A stretch of 64,000 nucleotides of DNA from positions 163,963 to 227,962 of the forward strand of contig NZ_JAASAH010000010.1 in the NCBI RefSeq assembly GCF_012726235.1. Reading direction: 5' to 3'. The notes beneath the pieces are model-generated. The model was not told where the DNA came from, made no database searches, and was given only the letters and a program-made list of their open reading frames with translations. Source of the stretch: Streptomyces sp. HNM0574 (GTDB lineage: Bacteria > Actinomycetota > Actinomycetes > Streptomycetales > Streptomycetaceae). The position numbers and the translations under genes are program-made. Shown here piece by piece: positions 56,833 to 64,000 of this stretch. Within the stretch, counting starts at the first letter, position 1; every line of letters starts with the position of its first letter.

Positions 56833-58866
56833 TTACCTCACTACACTTGTGAGTTCAATCTTTGCTGCGGTCTGCACCTTCCCGCTCTCCGCCGCCGACT
56901 GCCCCGCTCGCGGCGCCGGTTGACGCTCCGTCCGCGCTCCCTCCGGTGTTCCCGCCCGCACCGAACTCCCGGGAACGCAGGCGCGGAGCGCCGCGCGGGC
57001 CACGGCGTCCGTGTCGGTCAGCGTCACGGAGTTGACGCCGGGACGGGCGCCCGCGGCCGTGACCCAGTGGACGCCCTCCGTCGGCACCCCCACCGCGAAC
57101 CGGCGTGCGTGGGCCCGCCCCTGTGCGTCGACGAGGTGGAACGGGCGCGGGGTGACGTCGAGTCCGTCCGTCTCGTAGCCGTCGGCCGTGTGCGGGCGGC
57201 AGCCGCCGGACTCCAGCAGCGCGCGGAGCAGCGGGTCGGCGGTGCGGCGGAGGGAGGGCTCCGGCAGCCGGGCCTCGATCAGCGCGTGCGCCGTGACGCG
57301 CGATCCGGGCACCAGCGGGGAGTGCGCCGTGAACCCGTCCGGGCCCGGCTCCACCTCCAGCCGCGGCCCGACGACGTCCAGGACGCCCGCCTCCATCAGC
57401 GCGGCCATCTCCTCGACGCGGCGGCGCGGCGGGCCGATGGAGAGGAACGCGTTGAGCGGCGTGTACCAGCGGTCCAGGTGGTCGCGGCGCGAAGTGCCGC
57501 GCAGCCCGCCGTGGTCCACTATCCCGCGCAGTTCGTTGCGCAGGTCCCGCAGGACGTCGAGGGCCGCCTTCACCGGACTGCTGACGTTGCCGCACCGCGC
57601 CTGCGCCACGTCCCGGCGCAGCACCCCGAGCAGCCACGCGCGGAACGCCTCGGGGGAGGCGAACTCCCCGTCGTCCGGGGCCCCGTGCGCGCCCCGGGCC
57701 GGGCGGCAGGGCGTCGCCAGCGCGTCCCAGTCCCAGCGCTCCGTGCGCGCGAAGCCGAACGCGTCGAGCACCGCAGCCTCTTCGGCGCCGCCGTGCGCGG
57801 TACGCGGGAAGCGCGCGCGGAAGGCGGCGCGCTGTTCCGGGTCCGCCAACCGTGCCGCGTAGTGCACGGTTTCGACCTCCTTCGCGACCAGCGGCCACAC
57901 GTCACGGAGGAAGTCCGGCGGGTCACCGGCCCCGGCGCGCCGCCGGAAGTCCGCGATCACCTCGGGCGTGAGCAGCAGCGGGGTGTGCCGCCCGTGCGCG
58001 CCCTTCTCGTTGTCACCGCGCGCGTGGTACGGGACGCCGCGCCGCGAACCCGCGAGGAGCCGCGGCTCGCGGCCCGAGGGGACGTACCGCAGCCCGGACG
58101 CGTCCTCGCGGACGAAGCGGCCGCCGCGTCCGGTCGTCAACAGGGCCATGTGGTCGAAGAAGTTGAGCCCCAGACCGCGCAGCAGCACGGGACGGCCGGG
58201 GGCCAGCGCGTCCAGTGCGGCGGTGACGTCCGCCGGGTTGGCGGGCGGCAGGTAACGCAGCCCGCGCTCGCGCGCGTACGCGGCCAGCCGCCGTTCGGTG
58301 GCGTCCGGTTTGGTGGGCAGGTGGCCCTGGGCGAGGAGGACGGCGGAGAGGCCGGTCAGGCGGGTGCCGTCGGAGAGTTCGAGGGTCTGGAGGGGCGCGC
58401 CGGCGCGGGCGTGCTCCGCGCCCGTCTCGTCGGCCAGGCGGACCGCGCGTGCCGGGTGCACCGTGACGGTCACCCCGTGCGGCGCGGTGCGGACGGTTTC
58501 GGCGAACACCCATTCCAGATAACGGCCGTAGAGCGTCCGGCTCGGATAGTCGTCGGGCCCGAGCGCCCCGGAAGCCGTCCGCTCGTGCCACTCGTGCAGG
58601 CTCGGCCCCGGACGTACGGGGCCCTCCATCTCGACGCTGTCGTCGGTGAAGAGGGTGACCTGGGACGCCACCGTGTTCATCAGCAGCCGCTCCGGCTGCC
58701 CCGTACGCCACACGCGCCCCGCGCCGGGCGGGGAGGGGTCGACGACGTGGAGGGTCAACCGGTCGCCCGGGGGCAGCAGTCGGGGAGCCGAGGCACAGAC
58801 TCTCTCCACCAGGCTCGCCCCGCGCGGTCCGGAACCGACGACGGCTATGGCGTGGTGCTGTGCCAC
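56833..58866 (-). CDS. large FAD/NAD(P)-binding oxidoreductase-like protein
   Basis: 677 residues from GTG 58866 (GGGAGAGAG upstream). The N-terminal Rossmann motif HAIAVVGSGPRGASLVERVC (about residues 5-24) and later SAVLLAQGHLPTKPDATERR mark the NAD_binding_9 (FAD-NAD(P)-binding) family. A long middle and C-terminal region contains GLGLNFFDHMALLTTGRGGR, HLDRWYTPLNAFLSIGPPRR and RPFHLVDAQGRAHARRFAVG, typical of actinobacterial members. These proteins are mostly uncharacterised, though related enzymes are N-hydroxylating or ornithine-monooxygenase-like. Co-transcription with doxX is likely. Confidence 0.88.
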   Translation of the reverse strand: MAQHHAIAVVGSGPRGASLVERVCASAPRLLPPGDRLTLHVVDPSPPGAGRVWRTGQPERLLMNTVASQVTLFTDDSVEMEGPVRPGPSLHEWHERTASGALGPDDYPSRTLYGRYLEWVFAETVRTAPHGVTVTVHPARAVRLADETGAEHARAGAPLQTLELSDGTRLTGLSAVLLAQGHLPTKPDATERRLAAYARERGLRYLPPANPADVTAALDALAPGRPVLLRGLGLNFFDHMALLTTGRGGRFVREDASGLRYVPSGREPRLLAGSRRGVPYHARGDNEKGAHGRHTPLLLTPEVIADFRRRAGAGDPPDFLRDVWPLVAKEVETVHYAARLADPEQRAAFRARFPRTAHGGAEEAAVLDAFGFARTERWDWDALATPCRPARGAHGAPDDGEFASPEAFRAWLLGVLRRDVAQARCGNVSSPVKAALDVLRDLRNELRGIVDHGGLRGTSRRDHLDRWYTPLNAFLSIGPPRRRVEEMAALMEAGVLDVVGPRLEVEPGPDGFTAHSPLVPGSRVTAHALIEARLPEPSLRRTADPLLRALLESGGCRPHTADGYETDGLDVTPRPFHLVDAQGRAHARRFAVGVPTEGVHWVTAAGARPGVNSVTLTDTDAVARAALRACVPGSSVRAGTPEGARTERQPAPRAGQSAAESGKVQTAAKIELTSVVR

Positions 58867-58945
58867 GTTTTCTCTCTCCCGGGGAAGGTGTCGCGCGAGG
58901 CCGTGAGCCGCCCATCATGCCGCCCGGGAACGCCGTTTCCGAGCG

Positions 58946-60712
58946 TCAGCCCCCGGTGTGGGATTGCTCACCCGGCCCCGCGGGCGGGCCCGTTCCGGAG
59001 CTCAGCGTCCGGTCCAGCACCCGGTGCAGCCGGGAGCGGTGCGCGAGCGCCGTGGCGCCCGAGGCGCTGCCGGTGGCGGAGCTCGGCGGGAGGGCGTCCC
59101 GGACCTCGGCGGGGCCGCTCCCCTCGGAGGGCCTGGCCTGGTCGAGGGCCAGGTGCGCGGAGCGGTCGCGGAGGCTCAGCGTCATCAGCTGGTTGCCGAA
59201 CCACGGGCCACCGGTGCGGCGCCAGGTGAACGGACGGCGGCCGGTCCTGCCGTGCCAGGCCAGCAACGTGCCCAGCACGCGCCCCGCACCGCTCCAGCCG
59301 AACCGGAACCCGGCGCGCATGAAGGCCGGAATGCTGTTGTGCATGGGGGAGCAGGTCAGTTGCAGCACCCGGGAGGAGACCCGTCCGGTGAACTCCGGCT
59401 CGGCGACGTACGCGTGGTGCACGTCCCCCGAGAGCACGCACACCGTCGCCGGCGCCGCGTCGCCCGAGGCCACCTCCTCGACCAGTGCGGACAGTTCGCG
59501 GAAGGAGCGCGGGAACGCCGACCAGTGCTCCAGATCGGCGGCCCGGCGCACGCGTTCGCCCAGGCGCGCGAGGCGGTCGCCCCGCGCGCCCGCGCACAGT
59601 GCCGCGTTCCACGTCTCCGCGTCGTGGATGGCGGGCGGGAGCAGCCAGGGCAGCGAGGTGCCGATGAGCAGGTGGTCGAAGCCGTCCCGGCCGCCGTCCA
59701 GGGCCTGTTCGCGCAGCCACGCCATCTCGCTGTCCCGGAGCATCCCGCGCTCCTGCTCGGCCAGCCGGCGCGCGCCCCGGGTGTCGGCCATCAGCAGCCG
59801 CACCCTGCCGAAGTCCCGGCGGTAGCTCCAGCGGACGGTGCGCGGGTCGTCCTCGGCGCGGGCGACGAAGTCGTACAGCAGCTTGGTGCCGTCCTCCGCC
59901 TCGCGTATCGCCGCGAACAGCGGGTCCTCGGCCAGGGTGCCGGGGGAGAGGTTGCCCAGGTGCTGGTAGACCCAGTACGAGCTGAGCCCGCCGAGGATGC
60001 GGTCCCGCCACCAGGAGGTGGCGCGGATGTCGCGCTGCCAGGCCTCACTGGTGTTCCAGTCGTCTATGACGTCGTGATCGTCGAAGATCATGCAGCTGGG
60101 CACCGTGGAGAGCAGCCAGCGGACCTCCGGATCGAGCCACGACTCGTCGTAGAGCTCGGTGTACTCCTCGAAGTCGGCCACCTGGTCCCACGGCGGCTCC
60201 GCCAGATCGCGGCGCCTGGCCAGCCGGGAGCGGACCTTCTCCGAGGTCTCGTCTGCGTACACCTGGTCCCCCAGGAGCAGCAGGACGTCCGGGCGCGGGC
60301 CGCCCGCGAGGGCCTGCTGGGCGAGGGCGTCGAGCGCGTCGGGGCCGACGGGGTCGTGCGAGCTGTGCGCCGGGCGGGAGGCCCAGCGGCAGGAGCCGAA
60401 GGCGAGCGTGACGTCCGTGGTGTCGGGGACGGGCGTCCGGATGGTGCTCGGGGGGAAGGGGGAGCCGGGCAGCGGCCACACCCGCTCGCCGTCGAGCAGC
60501 AGCTCGTACGGCGTCTCGCTGCCGGGCTCCAGGCCGACGACGGTGATCAGCGCGTAGTGGTGTCCGCAGATCTGCCAGGTACGGGCGCTGCCGCCGGCGG
60601 TGCCCTCCGTGCAGCGCACCTCCGCCTCGGCCGGCCCGTCGGTCTCGACCCAGACGGTCGCCGTGTCCTCGTCGACGTACCGCAGCAGCGGCCCCAGGCG
60701 CAACGCAGTCAT
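58946..60712 (-). CDS. PhoD-like alkaline phosphatase/phosphodiesterase family protein
   Basis: 588 residues, GGAGGAGGG upstream. An N-terminal beta domain (LRYVDEDTATVWVETDGPAE) precedes the calcineurin-like PhoD metallophosphatase core: metal ligands in LLLLGDQVYADETSE, FDDHDVIDDWNTSE and LSGDVHHAYVAEPEF, with RDFGRVRLLMADTRGAR in between. There is no signal peptide, in contrast to the Tat-exported PhoD of Bacillus and Streptomyces, so this may be a cytoplasmic member. The last 100 residues are Ser/Pro/Ala-rich. It is expected to hydrolyse phosphodiesters in a Ca/Fe-dependent way; the substrate is unknown. Confidence 0.88.
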   Translation of the reverse strand: MTALRLGPLLRYVDEDTATVWVETDGPAEAEVRCTEGTAGGSARTWQICGHHYALITVVGLEPGSETPYELLLDGERVWPLPGSPFPPSTIRTPVPDTTDVTLAFGSCRWASRPAHSSHDPVGPDALDALAQQALAGGPRPDVLLLLGDQVYADETSEKVRSRLARRRDLAEPPWDQVADFEEYTELYDESWLDPEVRWLLSTVPSCMIFDDHDVIDDWNTSEAWQRDIRATSWWRDRILGGLSSYWVYQHLGNLSPGTLAEDPLFAAIREAEDGTKLLYDFVARAEDDPRTVRWSYRRDFGRVRLLMADTRGARRLAEQERGMLRDSEMAWLREQALDGGRDGFDHLLIGTSLPWLLPPAIHDAETWNAALCAGARGDRLARLGERVRRAADLEHWSAFPRSFRELSALVEEVASGDAAPATVCVLSGDVHHAYVAEPEFTGRVSSRVLQLTCSPMHNSIPAFMRAGFRFGWSGAGRVLGTLLAWHGRTGRRPFTWRRTGGPWFGNQLMTLSLRDRSAHLALDQARPSEGSGPAEVRDALPPSSATGSASGATALAHRSRLHRVLDRTLSSGTGPPAGPGEQSHTGG

Positions 60713-60870
60713 GTGCAGGTCCCTCCTCCGTCGCCCCGCACGCTACGGAACGACGGAGGGGACCGGCGAGTTTCCGGCCCGGCTTTCCGGTCACGAGCAG
60801 CGGTTTTCCGGCCACGGGAAGTGGCCCTCCACTACGCGTGGTGGACGGACGGCCGCGCGGGGAAACCGGT

Positions 60871-61536
60871 TCAGCAGGTGCCGAGCGCCTTGGTGAGCGC
60901 GGCCTTCTCGTCCGCGTCGACGGTCAGACCGTGCGCGTCCTTCGCCCAGATCCAGATCCGCGCGTACTCGCAGTGGTAGTCCGTCTTCGACGGCATCCAG
61001 GAGGCCGGGTCCTTGTCGCCCTTCTCCTGGTTGACGTTGTCGGTGACGGCCAGCAGCTGCGAGGTCTCCAGGTCGTTGGCCAGCGCCTGGCGCTTGTCCT
61101 GGGTCCACTCGCTGGCGCCGGAGCGCCACGCCTCGGCGAGCGGCACGACGTGGTCGATGTCCACGTCGCCCGGCTCCGTCCACTTCCCGCCGTCGTAGGG
61201 GCTGGTCCAGGTGCCGCTCGTCGGGTAGCAGTCCGAGCCGGTCTCGACGCCCTCGCCGTCCCGCTTGAGGACGGCCTCGCGGGTGTTGCAGCCGTCGCCC
61301 TGGTCGATCCAGTGCGGGAACTTGTCGCGGTCGTAGCCGTCGGAGGAGCCCTCCTCCTTCTCGGTCAGCCCGTCGAGCATCTTCGTCGCCTCTTCGGCGC
61401 TCGGCGGGGCGGGCGGTTCGGCCTGGGCCGAGCCGCCGGTGACGAACAGCAGGAGGCCGGCGCAGAGCGCGGCGAATGCGGTGAAGACGGCCGACCTGCG
61501 TCGACGCGCGTAGAGCCTCTGGCGTATGCGCGGCAT
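60871..61536 (-). CDS. secreted HNH-family nuclease (GmrSD-C/DUF1524-like)
   Basis: 221 residues from ATG 61536 with AGGGAG upstream. A signal peptide (RRRRSAVFTAFAALCAGLLL, cleavage near AQA-EP) precedes the nuclease domain: cysteine-bearing DQGDGCNTREAVLKRD and GSDCYPTSGTW, then the HNH core DVDIDHVVPLAEAWRSGASE (His pair about residue 143), NDLETSQLLAVTDNVNQEKG and DKDPASWMPS. The KGD/N-rich part matches the GmrSD C-terminal (DUF1524) group. Four cysteines suggest disulfide stabilisation outside the cell. Probably an extracellular DNase used for nutrient scavenging or competition. Confidence 0.9.
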   Translation of the reverse strand: MPRIRQRLYARRRRSAVFTAFAALCAGLLLFVTGGSAQAEPPAPPSAEEATKMLDGLTEKEEGSSDGYDRDKFPHWIDQGDGCNTREAVLKRDGEGVETGSDCYPTSGTWTSPYDGGKWTEPGDVDIDHVVPLAEAWRSGASEWTQDKRQALANDLETSQLLAVTDNVNQEKGDKDPASWMPSKTDYHCEYARIWIWAKDAHGLTVDADEKAALTKALGTC

Positions 61537-61798
61537 ACGAACTCCCTTGGTGTGGGGGGATGTTGAGAGGTGGTGTCTCATGCTGCCCGTGCCGGGTTTC
61601 GCTCCGGCGGTGGGCAGGTAACAGGGTGGCGACATGTGCACGTCACTTCAAGCCTCTGGTGCTCCGTCAGCTGATTCCGGTCGCCCCGCCGGTCCGTCAC
61701 GCGGCGTCCGACGTGCTGTGTCCGCCGCGGGACCCCGCGAGGCGGACACAGCAAAGAATCCCCAACCCGCCTCACCCGCATGCCTCCTGACCCCCTAT

Positions 61799-61804
61799 AG
61801 GGTC
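61799..61804 (+). promoter_or_regulatory. -10 element of a leaderless promoter (FetB-like gene)
   Basis: TAGGGT ends seven bases before GTG 61812 (TATAGGGT context). No ribosome-binding site is visible. Confidence 0.55.
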
Positions 61805-61811
61805 AACCCCG

Positions 61812-62603
61812 GTGTTGGCCGCTGACTCCCTCCTGCCCGTCACTCCGGTCCTCGGGGCCGTCCTGGTGGCGCTGTTGCTCGTGGCCGTCACACTCGCCTC
61901 GTTCGCCCGTCTGACCCAGGACGACGGACGCCCCTACGCGCGGGCGATGCTCACCGCCGGACTGCGTGCGGCCCTCCAACTCGCCGCCGTCTCCTTCGTG
62001 ATCGGCTGGGTGACGGGCGCGCTGCCGACGCTGCTGGCGTTCGTCCTGCTGATGCTCGCCGTCGCGGTCAGGACGGCCGGACGGCGCATCACCGCCAACC
62101 GCACCTGGTGGTGGGCCGCGCTCCCGGTGACCGCCGCCGTCGTCCCCGTCGTGAGCCTGCTGCTGCTCACCGGGCTGGTGCCGCTGCGCGGGGTCGCGCT
62201 CATCCCCGTCGCCGGAATCCTCACCGGGGGCGCGCTCACCGCGACCGTGCTGGCCGGGCGGCGCGCGCTGGAGGAGCTGACGGTGCGGAACGGTGAGGTG
62301 GAGGCCGGCATGGCGCTGGGGCTCCTGCCCCGGGAGGCGCGGCTGGAGGTCGCCAGGACGGCGGCGGCCGGCGCCCTGGTGCCCGGCCTGGACCAGACGC
62401 GGACCGTCGGGCTCGTCACGCTGCCCGGCGCGTTCGTCGGGATGCTGCTCGGCGGGGCCTCCCCGCTGCTGGCCGGGGCGGTGCAGCTGTTCGTGCTGGT
62501 GGCGCTGATGGCGGTGCAGGTGACCTCGGTCGCAGTGGTGCTCGAACTCGTCGCCCGGGGTCTGCTGCATCGCGTAGAGTCGACCGAGTCAGAAGGGGAG
62601 TAG
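61812..62603 (+). CDS. FetB/YbbM-family ABC transporter permease (UPF0014)
   Basis: 263 residues from GTG 61812 (TTG 61815 overlaps it). About seven membrane segments. UPF0014 signatures: MLTAGLRAALQLAAVSFVIG, TWWWAALPVTAAVVPVVSLL, AGILTGGALTATVLAGRRAL, EARLEVARTAAAGALVPGLD and QTRTVGLVTLPGAFVGMLLG. In Escherichia coli FetB works with the ATPase FetA as an iron exporter protecting against oxidative stress; no FetA-type ATPase is next to this gene. Its stop codon lies inside the start of the riboswitch that follows. Confidence 0.88.
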   Translation: MLAADSLLPVTPVLGAVLVALLLVAVTLASFARLTQDDGRPYARAMLTAGLRAALQLAAVSFVIGWVTGALPTLLAFVLLMLAVAVRTAGRRITANRTWWWAALPVTAAVVPVVSLLLLTGLVPLRGVALIPVAGILTGGALTATVLAGRRALEELTVRNGEVEAGMALGLLPREARLEVARTAAAGALVPGLDQTRTVGLVTLPGAFVGMLLGGASPLLAGAVQLFVLVALMAVQVTSVAVVLELVARGLLHRVESTESEGE

Positions 62604-62735
62604 CTCTTCGCCGGACCGTCGACACACTGGGCAGCGCGACTGCCCCGGCGCCCGGAGCGAGGCTCACCGGACAGGCACGGACCGCCGCGGGCGGCCGCCC
62701 GCCGTCCTCCGAGCACCGCCAGCGAGACCTTCGGC
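62591..62735 (+). ncRNA. yybP-ykoY-type manganese riboswitch
   Basis: Conserved aptamer elements in order: P1 strand GAAGG (62592-62596) running into the L1 sequence GGGGAGTAG (62595-62603), the GTCGACACACTGG segment (about 62619-62631), CACCGGACAGGCACGGACC, and the L3 signature GCGAGACC (62722-62729), whose end pairs back as CCTTC (62728-62732). These are the hallmarks of the yybP-ykoY aptamer, which binds Mn2+ between L1 and L3 and typically controls manganese exporters. The following gene is of that type. Confidence 0.75.
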
Positions 62736-62758
62736 CGCAGTGTCCGTATGTTTACGAC

Positions 62759-62797
62759 GCTGCCGTGCCGAAGTGTGTCCAGCGACGGTGCGGCAGC
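62759..62797 (+). promoter_or_regulatory. possible riboswitch expression-platform hairpin
   Basis: Arms 62759-62770 and 62786-62797 form 12 pairs (two G.T) around a 15-nt loop, between the aptamer and the GTG at 62819. A second CCTTC (62814-62818) lies next to the start codon, so the aptamer's GAAGG strand could alternatively pair there. Confidence 0.5.
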
Positions 62798-62818
62798 CCG
62801 ACCCGATGAGGGACCTTC

Positions 62819-63403
62819 GTGATCAGCATCACCGTCCTCGCCGTCGTCTTCGGCGTGGTCTTCCTCGCCGAACTGCCCGACAAGACCGCACTGGCCGGGC
62901 TCATGCTCGGCACCCGCTACCGCGCGAGCTACGTCTTCGCCGGGGTGGCCGCCGCGTTCGTCGTGCACGTCGCGCTCGCCGTCGCCGCCGGCAGCGTGCT
63001 GACCCTCCTGCCGCACCGGCTCGTCCAGGGCATCGTCGGCGTCATGTTCCTGATCGGCGCCGCCGTGCTGCTGTTCAAGAAGGACGACGGGGACGACGAG
63101 GAGGTCGCCTCGCCCGCCGACCAGTCGTTCTGGAAGGTGGCCGGAAGCGGCTTCATGCTCATCCTGGTCGCGGAGTTCGGCGACCTGACGCAGATCATGA
63201 CCGCGAACCTCGCCGCCCGCTACGACGACCCGCTCTCCGTGGGCCTCGGCGCCGTGCTGGCGCTCTGGGCGGTCGCCGGACTCGGCATCGTCGGCGGGCG
63301 GACGCTCATGAAGTTCGTCCCGCTCAAGCTGATCACCAAGGTCGCGGCAGGACTCATGATCGCCCTCGCGGGATTCAGCCTGTACGAGGCCGTCGCACCG
63401 TGA
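62819..63403 (+). CDS. TMEM165/GDT1 (UPF0016) family cation exporter, probably for manganese
   Basis: 194 residues from GTG 62819 with GAGGGA a few bases upstream. Six membrane segments in two repeated halves, each with the family motif: VVFLAELPDKTALAGLMLG in the first (E-x-P-D-K-T) and ILVAEFGDLTQIMTANLAA in the second (E-x-G-D-L-T). Bacterial members such as MneA of Vibrio export Mn2+ in exchange for protons. The Mn-type riboswitch just upstream supports this. The central loop is acidic (KKDDGDDEEVASPADQ). Confidence 0.92.
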   Translation: MISITVLAVVFGVVFLAELPDKTALAGLMLGTRYRASYVFAGVAAAFVVHVALAVAAGSVLTLLPHRLVQGIVGVMFLIGAAVLLFKKDDGDDEEVASPADQSFWKVAGSGFMLILVAEFGDLTQIMTANLAARYDDPLSVGLGAVLALWAVAGLGIVGGRTLMKFVPLKLITKVAAGLMIALAGFSLYEAVAP

Positions 63404-63452
63404 GCGTGAGGCCGGCCCGGCGCTCCCGTGCGGTGCGTGGCGGCCGGCCGGA

Positions 63453-64000
63453 TCAGCGTGCCGCCCTGGCCGCTGTGGCCGCCTCCAGGGCGCGCCGGGT
63501 GGCCTCGCCGTAGATGCCGTCGCCGTCCCGGGTGATCCCGTGGGCGCGCTGGTAGCGGGCGACCGCGCGCCGGGTCTCGGCGTCGAAGAGCCCGTCGGCG
63601 GCGATCGTGCGCCGCAGCACCCGGTTCAGCCGCCGCTGGAGGTCCGTGACGTCCGCGCCCTGTGAGCCCGCGCTGAGCAGCGTCCGGGAGGGCGCGGGGC
63701 GGGGGCGGGCCTCCCGGTTTCCGGGGCTCTCGCCGGTACGCGGGACGGCCGCCGGGCGGGACGGTCCCGTTCCGGGCGTGCGCGCGGGAACGCCGGTCGG
63801 CCGGGCCGCCGCGGCCGCCGGGTGCCGGCCCTCGGGCCCGCCGTACCGGCCCGTCACCGAGCCGGGCGGGCGGCTGTGCGCGGGGTCCGCCCGCTCGGGC
63901 GGGGCGAGGGGCGTGCCGGGCGCCGCGCTGGGGAGCCGTCTCGCCTCGGGCGCCCCGGCGCCCGGCGGCGCGAGGATTCCGGCCGCCGCCAGGGCGCCGC
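63453..64000 (-). CDS. peptidoglycan-binding domain protein (partial, N-terminus off the right edge)
   Basis: Open in frame to the right edge (about 182 codons visible); the visible start of the segment reads GALAAAGILAPPGAGAPEA, which looks like the end of a signal peptide or anchor. A Pro/Ala/Arg-rich linker follows, then a PG_binding_1 domain (GSQGADVTDLQRRLNRVLRR, TIAADGLFDAETRRAVARYQ, GDGIYGEATRRALEAATAA). Such modules bind peptidoglycan and are usually attached to hydrolases or surface proteins. Convergent with the TMEM165 gene at 50 bp. Confidence 0.8.
   Translation of the reverse strand, partial: GALAAAGILAPPGAGAPEARRLPSAAPGTPLAPPERADPAHSRPPGSVTGRYGGPEGRHPAAAAARPTGVPARTPGTGPSRPAAVPRTGESPGNREARPRPAPSRTLLSAGSQGADVTDLQRRLNRVLRRTIAADGLFDAETRRAVARYQRAHGITRDGDGIYGEATRRALEAATAARAAR

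Overview
The window is high-GC actinobacterial DNA, almost certainly Streptomyces or a close relative. The signs are about 72 percent GC with strong third-position GC bias, GTG starts, many leaderless promoters, very rare TTA codons, and the fabD-fabH-acpP-fabF cluster preceded by a FasR-type PucR regulator, as described for Streptomyces coelicolor. There is no phage, IS element or CRISPR array, and the content looks like a conserved chromosomal core.

Layout. 1-5160: a minus-strand envelope-glycan block (AftD-like arabinofuranosyltransferase cut by the left edge, methyltransferase, GT4 glycosyltransferase, then a PorA-like DUF3068 protein). 5430-9907: a small exported protein coupled to a PucR regulator with a TTA codon, a MarR/NADP-oxidoreductase divergent pair, Ohr peroxidase and a secreted hypothetical. 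10014-14028: fused SecDF, TetR, and a GDSL lipoprotein. 14526-17037: DUF3145, a beta-hydroxyacid-dehydrogenase-type enzyme and a second KAS III. 17115-22225: the fatty-acid operon fabD-fabH-acpP-fabF with FasR. 22336-25463: pirin, a beta-lactamase-fold serine hydrolase, and a MerR/aldo-keto reductase pair. 25520-32495: an acyltransferase, two DUF1023 alpha/beta hydrolases enclosing a two-component system, and a DUF4429 protein. 32691-35074: TetR and a 14-TM drug exporter. 35405-40359: an I36-type inhibitor, AceE, DUF3052 and an AhpE-type peroxiredoxin.

40471-52054 is the most distinctive part: a Ter stress system. Two TerD proteins, a DUF475 (TerC-like) membrane protein, a TerA-like protein and a TerD with a long proline-rich tail adjoin a biosynthetic module. 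The module comprises a CitE-like lyase, a four-domain phosphoribosyltransferase-TRSP-phosphoribosyltransferase-PELOTA fusion, and a HAD phosphatase. Comparative genomics (Anantharaman, Iyer and Aravind, 2012) predicts that such modules make a nucleoside-like metabolite; the product is not known.

52214-64000: tRNA-Val(TAC), urea transporter, GNAT enzyme, DedA-like protein, Cu/Zn superoxide dismutase, DoxX with a large FAD/NAD-binding protein, PhoD-type phosphatase, secreted HNH nuclease, FetB-like permease, a yybP-ykoY (manganese) riboswitch in front of a TMEM165/GDT1-family exporter, and a peptidoglycan-binding protein cut by the right edge. Intergenic regions carry many long, near-perfect hairpins acting as terminators, mostly between convergent genes.
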